Position numbers and translations under genes: made by a program
Assembly: GCA_947501695.1 (NCBI GenBank)
Contig: CANMWO010000002.1
Span: 761,327-825,326, forward strand
Source of the DNA: an uncultured Sphingomonadaceae bacterium
GTDB taxonomy: Bacteria > Pseudomonadota > Alphaproteobacteria > Sphingomonadales > Sphingomonadaceae
Direction of reading: 5' to 3'
DNA: 64,000 bases
Notes under the pieces: generated by a model
Database searches by the model: none
Told to the model about the DNA's origin: nothing
What the model saw: only the letters and a program-made list of their open reading frames with translations
Shown here: positions 59,214 to 64,000 of the stretch, in pieces
How positions within the stretch are numbered: the stretch's first letter is position 1
How the letters are laid out: every line of letters starts with the position of its first letter

Positions 59214-59945
59214 TTATAATTTCGACAGCTTCTTTTCGATACCGCGCCAGATTTTAGCATAAGCCAGGGCGGCAGGACTGCGCGGCGCAAATTCGCCAAC
59301 GGGTTTTTTAATCCGGGTCATCCGTTCCACATCACTGGACATGGGAATAGTCGGCCATTTTCGGTGTTTGGCCAGCGTTTCTTTATGGATGGTACGGCGG
59401 CGATCGACCATATTATAGACTGGCAATAACGGAGCATGTTTGCGCCGCCGCGAATCGAGGAACATCTGTACATCAATCAGCGCCCGTTCCGATAAAGGTG
59501 ACGGGATGACCGGCACGATCACAAGATCGGCGTTGCGCAAAATCTGTTCGCTAGTTTCCGTGAGGCCGGGCGGACAATCAAGAATGATCCGGTCATAATC
59601 GTTTTTCAGCTCGCTGAGGATCTTGCCCATATGCCTTTTCTTGTTCAGCTCGAAAAAGAACCGATCGAGGCCACGCAGCGATACATCAGCCGCAAGGAGA
59701 TCAACATTTTCGATTCCAGTTGGCTTGATCAGCTTGGCTGGCTTGATGTCACCGGCAATCATTGCCTGAGCGCGGTCTTTTTTATGCCGATCGCCATTTA
59801 GAATGAACGATGCCGCGCCTTGCGGATCGAGATCCCAGACCAAAGTTCGTCGCGATGACTTGATCGCACTATTCCAAGCAAGATTGACAGCCGCGCAGCT
59901 TTTTCCAACGCCCCCCTTCATGCTGTAAATTGCGATAACGGCCAT
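59214..59945 (-). CDS. ParA/MinD-family ATPase
   Basis: A 243-residue P-loop ATPase. The deviant Walker A KGGVGKS (9-15) begins straight after the N-terminal strand, with DLDPQGAASF (about 39-48) and DYDRIILDCPPGLTE (about 117-131) following. ParA proteins position DNA or protein cargo on the nucleoid. There is no parB, ParB box or cargo gene beside it, so it is a lone type; cargo unknown. Start ATG 59945; a longer frame is not typical. It converges on the GGDEF-EAL gene. Confidence 0.9.
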   Translation of the reverse strand: MAVIAIYSMKGGVGKSCAAVNLAWNSAIKSSRRTLVWDLDPQGAASFILNGDRHKKDRAQAMIAGDIKPAKLIKPTGIENVDLLAADVSLRGLDRFFFELNKKRHMGKILSELKNDYDRIILDCPPGLTETSEQILRNADLVIVPVIPSPLSERALIDVQMFLDSRRRKHAPLLPVYNMVDRRRTIHKETLAKHRKWPTIPMSSDVERMTRIKKPVGEFAPRSPAALAYAKIWRGIEKKLSKL

Positions 59946-60010
59946 AGATGTGATCCGGAATTGATAAACAGAAGATGTCAAACAGACAGGTCACCAAAAT
60001 ATTGTGGCTG

Positions 60011-60361
60011 TCAGATAATCTCCTGCACCCGATCTTGCGGCCGGCACAGGCGGACCCCTTTGTCGGTCTCAACCAGTGGACGCTCGATCAGGATCGAGTC
60101 GGTCGCCATGGCATCCAATATCTGGTCAGCCGTAGCACTATCATCTGTCAGCCCCATCTCTTCGGCGGGCGAACCGCGCGTTCTTAAGCCTTCTTGCGGG
60201 GTGATGCCAGCATCACGGTAAAGCTGTTCCAGCTTGGCACGGGTTGGCGGGTTTTTGAGATATTCCACAACCGTAACGTCAACCCCCGGTGCTTCTTCAA
60301 GCAATGCCAGGGTTTTGCGGGAGGTCCCGCATTTGGGATTATGCCAGATGGTCGCTTTCAT
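60011..60361 (-). CDS. arsC: Arsenate reductase, glutaredoxin type
   Basis: A 116-residue ArsC-family protein that reduces arsenate to arsenite using glutathione/glutaredoxin. The catalytic Cys11 in PKCGTSR and the downstream arginines in LRTRGSP and ERPLVETDKGVRLCRP are all as in E. coli ArsC. ATG 60361 has AAGGAG upstream; the long frame beyond it is open by chance. No arsR, acr3 or arsB is nearby, so involvement in arsenic resistance is by homology only. It is divergent from the siderophore receptor. Confidence 0.93.
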   Translation of the reverse strand: MKATIWHNPKCGTSRKTLALLEEAPGVDVTVVEYLKNPPTRAKLEQLYRDAGITPQEGLRTRGSPAEEMGLTDDSATADQILDAMATDSILIERPLVETDKGVRLCRPQDRVQEII

Positions 60362-60455
60362 ATCGTGCTCCTTAACAGGGTTTTTGTGCCCCATAAACAC
60401 CACCTCACGTGATGTTTCAAAGAAAATTTGAAAAATCCGACAAAGGTCATTGCTT

Positions 60456-60506
60456 ATGAGAACTATTCTCATTAGTGCCTCGATTGATATTGAGAATGAT
60501 TCGCAT
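60456..60506 (+). promoter_or_regulatory. Tandem Fur boxes upstream of the TonB receptor
   Basis: Two Fur-type palindromes precede the receptor. Box 1 is ATGAGAA-CTA-TTCTCAT (60456-60472, perfect arms). Box 2 is TGAGAAT-G-ATTCGCA (60491-60505, one mismatch). Both match the Fur core TGAGAATnATTCTCA. They are 19-69 nt before ATG 60525, so iron-bound Fur would silence the receptor. Confidence 0.8.
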
Positions 60507-60524
60507 ACTAAGGATTTTGCAAAT

Positions 60525-62711
60525 ATGATTTCATCACGTTTTCGCGGTACCAAAATTTTTTCGGTTGCCAGTGTCATGGCCTTGGTGGTGCAGGCCAACA
60601 CAGCTTTTGCAGCTGACGAAGCTCTGGACGAAGCGAGCTATGATGATCAAAATGAAATCATCGTCACTGGTGAGAAGGACGGTTATCTCGCCATTAGCAG
60701 CGCCGGCTTGAAAACCGGAACGCCGCTGCTTGATACACCGCAAACAGTTTCCACCGTGACCCGCGAACAGCTTGACGACCAGGCGTTGCAGGATATTGGC
60801 GATATATTGCGCTACACGCCTGGCACTTCCATTGGTCAGGGCGAGGGTAATCGCGACCAGATTACGATCCGTGGCCAGAACACAACGGCTGATTTCTTCG
60901 TCGACGGCATCCGCGATGATGTACAATATTTTCGCCCGCTCTATAATCTCGAACGAGTAGAAATTCATAAAGGCCCCAATGCAATGATCTTTGGCCGTGG
61001 CGGCGGCGGCGGCATCATCAACCGGGTCACGAAATCCCCAATCAGCGGTGAGACATTTGGTTCAACAACTGCCAGCGTGGACAGTTTCGGCGCCTTCTAC
61101 CTGAGCGGCGACGTTAATGCCGCGATTGCCGATAATGCTGCTTTCCGCATCAATGGGCTTTATGAAGAATTTAATAACCATCGCGATTTCTTTGATGGTC
61201 GGCGCATTGCGATCAACCCGACAATAGGCGCTGAACTGAGCGACCAAAGCCGCATCCTGCTTTCCTATGAATATGTTGATGATGATCGCTCGGTGGATCG
61301 CGGCAATCCAGCCGAACTGCGCGCCGTTGGTGACGCCTGTTCATTCGACAGCCCGTGCGGTCCGTTGCGCGGATTTCGCGATACATTGTTCGGCTTTGAC
61401 GGTGTCAACAAGACAACATTGCAGGCGCATATTCTGAAATTACGGGTGGAGCATGATTTCAGCGATAATTTGAAATTCAACGCTACAACCGTCTATGCCG
61501 ATTACGACAAACTCTATCGCAATGTCTATCCTGTCGATGCGATACTAGGCGTCCCGGCGGGTGGTCCGCTGGTCGATTCCATCACCCTCGATGGATATAA
61601 CGATACCACCGATCGCGAAAATTTCATCACCCAAGGCAATTTGCTCTGGACGGGTGAAACAGGCAGCATTGGCCACACCTTGTTACTCGGTTATGAAATT
61701 GGCCAGCAGCAGTCTGCCAACGCCCGGCAAGATATCCTGTTTGCCGACAGCAATGATGACCAGATCACTATTCCGTTGACCGATCCGATTGCCCAGCCGG
61801 CATTTAGTTTCCCGGCATCGACCCGCAATCGTGTGTCGGACCTGAAATTCGTTTCGCTTTATCTGCAGGACCAGATCAGCATCGGTGATCATTTTGAAAT
61901 TGTCGGCGGCGTCCGCTTTGACAGTTTCGACATTGATGTGAACGACATCCAAAACAACGTCCGCCTGAGCCGGACAGATGATAAATTTTCGCCACGCCTT
62001 GGCCTGATCTACAAACCGCAGGAAAATATCTCTATCTACACCAGCTATTCCAAAAGCTTCCTGCCGCGTTCGGGTGACCAGTTCCTAACATTGACGCCGA
62101 CAGTCGGTGATGTTCTGGGCACCGTCGATCTCGAGCCGGAGAGCTTTGAGAACTACGAAATTGGTGCAAAATGGGATATCACACCGAGTCTCAGCTTGAC
62201 GACCGCGCTGTTCCGCCTTGACCGCGACAACCAAGCCACGTTGCTCGATAATCAGGGCAATACGACATTATCTGGTTCCCGCACGGAAGGTTTTGAAATC
62301 CAACTAGCGGGTCGTTTGACCGAGAAATTACAGGTCAATGCGGGTTACAGCTATCTTGATGGCAAGCAGCGCAATCAGGACACAGTTGACGGGCAGGACC
62401 TCCGCTTGTTCCAAGTGCCTGAGCACATGGCTTCGTTATGGACGAAATATGATTTCAACAATCAATTAGCGGTCGGCCTGGGCGTGACCCATCAGTCGAG
62501 CCAATTTGCTACCAATGATAATACGGTACGTGTCCCATCCTTCACCCGGGTCGATGCCGCGCTCTATTATACGGTGAATGAACAGTTCAAAATTCAGCTC
62601 AATGTCGAGAATTTGTTTGATGAAACTTATTTCCCATCCGTACATAATAACGACAATATTACGACAGGCGAACCGATTAACGGCCGTCTGACAGCAACGT
62701 TCAGCTTTTGA
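60525..62711 (+). CDS. TonB-dependent siderophore receptor
   Basis: A 728-residue outer-membrane receptor. ATG 60525 starts a signal peptide (about 1-29, ending AFA); the further 25 upstream codons in frame overlap the Fur boxes and are not used. A TonB box EIIVTG (about 44-49), the plug domain (DTPQTVSTVTREQLDDQ, RGQNTTADFFVDGIRDDVQY) and a 22-strand barrel ending TATFSF follow. It resembles Fiu/CirA-type catecholate receptors. The ligand is not predictable. No ExbB/TonB genes are nearby. Confidence 0.93.
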   Translation: MISSRFRGTKIFSVASVMALVVQANTAFAADEALDEASYDDQNEIIVTGEKDGYLAISSAGLKTGTPLLDTPQTVSTVTREQLDDQALQDIGDILRYTPGTSIGQGEGNRDQITIRGQNTTADFFVDGIRDDVQYFRPLYNLERVEIHKGPNAMIFGRGGGGGIINRVTKSPISGETFGSTTASVDSFGAFYLSGDVNAAIADNAAFRINGLYEEFNNHRDFFDGRRIAINPTIGAELSDQSRILLSYEYVDDDRSVDRGNPAELRAVGDACSFDSPCGPLRGFRDTLFGFDGVNKTTLQAHILKLRVEHDFSDNLKFNATTVYADYDKLYRNVYPVDAILGVPAGGPLVDSITLDGYNDTTDRENFITQGNLLWTGETGSIGHTLLLGYEIGQQQSANARQDILFADSNDDQITIPLTDPIAQPAFSFPASTRNRVSDLKFVSLYLQDQISIGDHFEIVGGVRFDSFDIDVNDIQNNVRLSRTDDKFSPRLGLIYKPQENISIYTSYSKSFLPRSGDQFLTLTPTVGDVLGTVDLEPESFENYEIGAKWDITPSLSLTTALFRLDRDNQATLLDNQGNTTLSGSRTEGFEIQLAGRLTEKLQVNAGYSYLDGKQRNQDTVDGQDLRLFQVPEHMASLWTKYDFNNQLAVGLGVTHQSSQFATNDNTVRVPSFTRVDAALYYTVNEQFKIQLNVENLFDETYFPSVHNNDNITTGEPINGRLTATFSF

Positions 62712-62775
62712 ACACTGTTCGTTTGAATTGCTGAATTTACTAATCGTTCGTGATTGCCTACGAACATCAGAGCAT

Positions 62776-62823
62776 GCTGGGTCTGTCGATCACCCCACCC
62801 TAAACCCCATCGATGGGCCCAGC
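62776..62823. other. Complex inverted repeat in the receptor/2Fe-2S gene spacer
   Basis: GCTGGG (62776-62781) pairs with CCCAGC (62818-62823), and inside it TCGAT (62786-62790) pairs with ATCGA (62809-62813). The two stems are nested but separated by 4-nt bulges, giving a weak two-tier hairpin. No T run follows, so it is not a classical terminator. The rest of this 239-nt spacer shows no gene. Confidence 0.4.
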
Positions 62824-62950
62824 GTGTATGGCGGCACATATTTCACCTAGGGCAGATTACGCTGTTGTGGTGGGCTGCAATCGAACCGCACTGATCAAGA
62901 TCATCGCAATGAACAGAAATTGCAGCAACGCCAGGCACTCATCGCGGTTC

Positions 62951-63490
62951 CTATTTCTTTGGCGTTAGCGCGGGAACCGCTTTGGCGGCATCGGCTGGAT
63001 CAATGCCCGGCGGCGGCGCAGCACTCAGGACATCATCGCCGCGTGCAACCCGGCCCGCGCGCTGGATGGCCTCTCGAATCCGTGGATAAGTTCCGCAGCG
63101 GCAGATATTGGTAATGGCTTCGTCAATCTCGTCATTGGACGGATTGGCATTTTTCTTGAGTAAAACCGACGCTGCCATAATCATACCGGACTGGCAAAAC
63201 CCACATTGCGGGACGTTTTCGGCCGCCCAGGCCTGTTGTACCGGATGACTGCGGTCACGCGACAGCGCTTCAATCGTGGTGATGAATCGGCCTTCCAATT
63301 CATCAATAGTGACCAGGCAACTGCGGATCGCCTCCCCGTCAATCTCAACCATGCATGCGCCGCAATCGCCGGTGCCGCAGCCATATTTAGTGCCGGTCAG
63401 ATTGGATGCATCACGCAGCGCCCATAAGAGCGGCGTCTCCCCATCCATCCGATATTCCACGGGTCGGCCATTGACGGTAAATTTGGTCAT
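62951..63490 (-). CDS. [2Fe-2S] subunit of a xanthine-dehydrogenase-family hydroxylase
   Basis: A 179-residue small subunit with two [2Fe-2S] clusters. The plant-type cluster is C38-C43-C46 plus C58 (YGCGTGDCGACMVEIDG), and the second C96-x-x-C99 and C130-x-C132 (CGFCQSGMI, CRCGTYPRI). It usually feeds electrons from a large molybdopterin subunit (IorAB, CoxS/L-like). No large-subunit or FAD gene is in the window, and the next gene is unrelated, so the pair may be incomplete here or encoded elsewhere. The C-terminal tail is Pro/Ala-rich. Confidence 0.92.
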   Translation of the reverse strand: MTKFTVNGRPVEYRMDGETPLLWALRDASNLTGTKYGCGTGDCGACMVEIDGEAIRSCLVTIDELEGRFITTIEALSRDRSHPVQQAWAAENVPQCGFCQSGMIMAASVLLKKNANPSNDEIDEAITNICRCGTYPRIREAIQRAGRVARGDDVLSAAPPPGIDPADAAKAVPALTPKK

Positions 63491-63553
63491 CTAATATTAG
63501 CCATCGGGATATCCGTTAATAATGAGCCCCATCAATTGACTAACTGTCTTTTT

Positions 63554-64000
63554 CTATTCCCGCCAGCTTTTGTCTTCCCGGTCGATCAGCCGCACCATCG
63601 CATCAAACTCCGGAACGCCTTGAATAGCAGGATCAATCGATGCCTGCGACAGATTGGCCAGATGTTTCTTGATCACCTCTTCACCAATCACAATCGGCTT
63701 GCCCATGGACAGTGTCTGCATCTGAATTTCGCAAGCGCGCTGCAAAACCCAATGGTTCAGGAAAGCCTCTTCCAATGTCTTACCCATCACCACAGGCCCA
63801 TGATTTTCGAGCAGCATCATGCGCTTTTTTCCTAGGCTCGCAAGGAAACGTGGCCCTTCATCATCATGAACCGTCACGCCTTCAAATTTATGATAGGCAA
63901 GGCGCGGAACAATCGCGGCGGCATAGAAGTTCACTGGCTGCAAGCCGCCTTCCAGCGATGCCACCGCCATAGTCGCCGTCGTATGCGTATGGATGATGGC
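63554..64000 (-). CDS. Class II aldolase/adducin-family protein, C-terminal part
   Basis: The last 148 residues of a protein whose N-terminus lies beyond the right edge. The metal motif HTHTTA at the edge (near 63980), followed by an internal Glu-Asn-His-Gly stretch (LLENHGPVVMG), marks the zinc-binding class II aldolase/adducin domain (fuculose-phosphate or ribulose-phosphate aldolase-like). The enzyme may cleave a sugar phosphate or act as a non-catalytic adducin-like protein. It is upstream of the [2Fe-2S] subunit gene in the same direction, but not known to be its partner. Confidence 0.88.
   Translation of the reverse strand, partial: AIIHTHTTATMAVASLEGGLQPVNFYAAAIVPRLAYHKFEGVTVHDDEGPRFLASLGKKRMMLLENHGPVVMGKTLEEAFLNHWVLQRACEIQMQTLSMGKPIVIGEEVIKKHLANLSQASIDPAIQGVPEFDAMVRLIDREDKSWRE

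Noticed and set aside
60362-60601. N-terminal extension of arsC by 80 codons
   Set aside because: The family starts at ATG 60361, which has AAGGAG; the extension would run through the Fur boxes of the divergent receptor.

Overview
The window looks like chromosomal DNA of a marine-type sphingomonad (Alphaproteobacteria, Sphingomonadales; perhaps Parasphingorhabdus or Sphingorhabdus). Genus is inference. Pointers seen in the sequence are a PEPxxWA-CTERM protein, an OxyR-like/Aat/DUF2155/NDUFA12 neighbourhood, an acyloxyacyl hydrolase, a carotenoid cleavage oxygenase and an alphaproteobacterial-length RpoB/RpoC pair. Coding density is high, many neighbouring genes overlap by 1-4 nt, and I see no transposase, integrase, phage gene, CRISPR array or plasmid gene.

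Layout. 1-16 kb holds mixed housekeeping and envelope genes: the end of a PQQ sugar dehydrogenase, an AAA+ ATPase with an acyl-CoA dehydrogenase, Sua5, AqpZ, an RND efflux pair followed by MsrA and GalU, a LysE exporter with an M48 protease, a divergent LysR/pirin-azoreductase locus, and a PEP-CTERM protein between two near-identical terminators. 16-46 kb holds the ancestral tRNA-Trp/secE/nusG/rplKA/rplJL/rpoBC block, all on the minus strand but broken into four pieces. Five genes lie between tRNA-Trp and secE, two between rplA and rplJ, and about 12 kb between rplL and rpoB. Each of the three gaps contains one GFA-family (CENP-V/GFA fold) zinc protein. rpoB and rplJ each have a recognisable sigma-70 type promoter of their own, which compensates for the split.

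The 12-kb rplL-rpoB gap carries a membrane-protein gene broken by a single amber codon; a translationally coupled DUF2975/DUF2975/HTH/DUF4386 operon behind a palindrome-rich promoter; a TetR, membrane protein and carotenoid oxygenase locus; a desaturase; a large GGDEF-EAL protein; a PagL-like protein; and a MarR-S41 peptidase pair with a palindromic operator over the MarR start codon.

46-64 kb: PilZ protein, cupin, Rieske oxygenase, NhaA, a small DUF465 protein, an OxyR-like regulator lacking the peroxidatic cysteine, Aat overlapping the convergent DUF2155 gene by 295 bp, a double cold-shock protein with DUF192, RecX, a fatty acyl-AMP ligase, a second GGDEF-EAL protein paralogous to the first, a lone ParA-type ATPase, ArsC, a Fur-box-preceded TonB siderophore receptor, a lone [2Fe-2S] hydroxylase subunit and a class II aldolase cut by the window edge.

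I found no convincing completely new multi-gene system. The strongest points for follow-up are the three-way split of the ribosomal/RNA-polymerase cluster with a GFA gene in each gap, the coupled DUF2975 operon with its operators, the Aat/DUF2155 antisense coding overlap, the amber-interrupted gene, and the covarying twin terminators.
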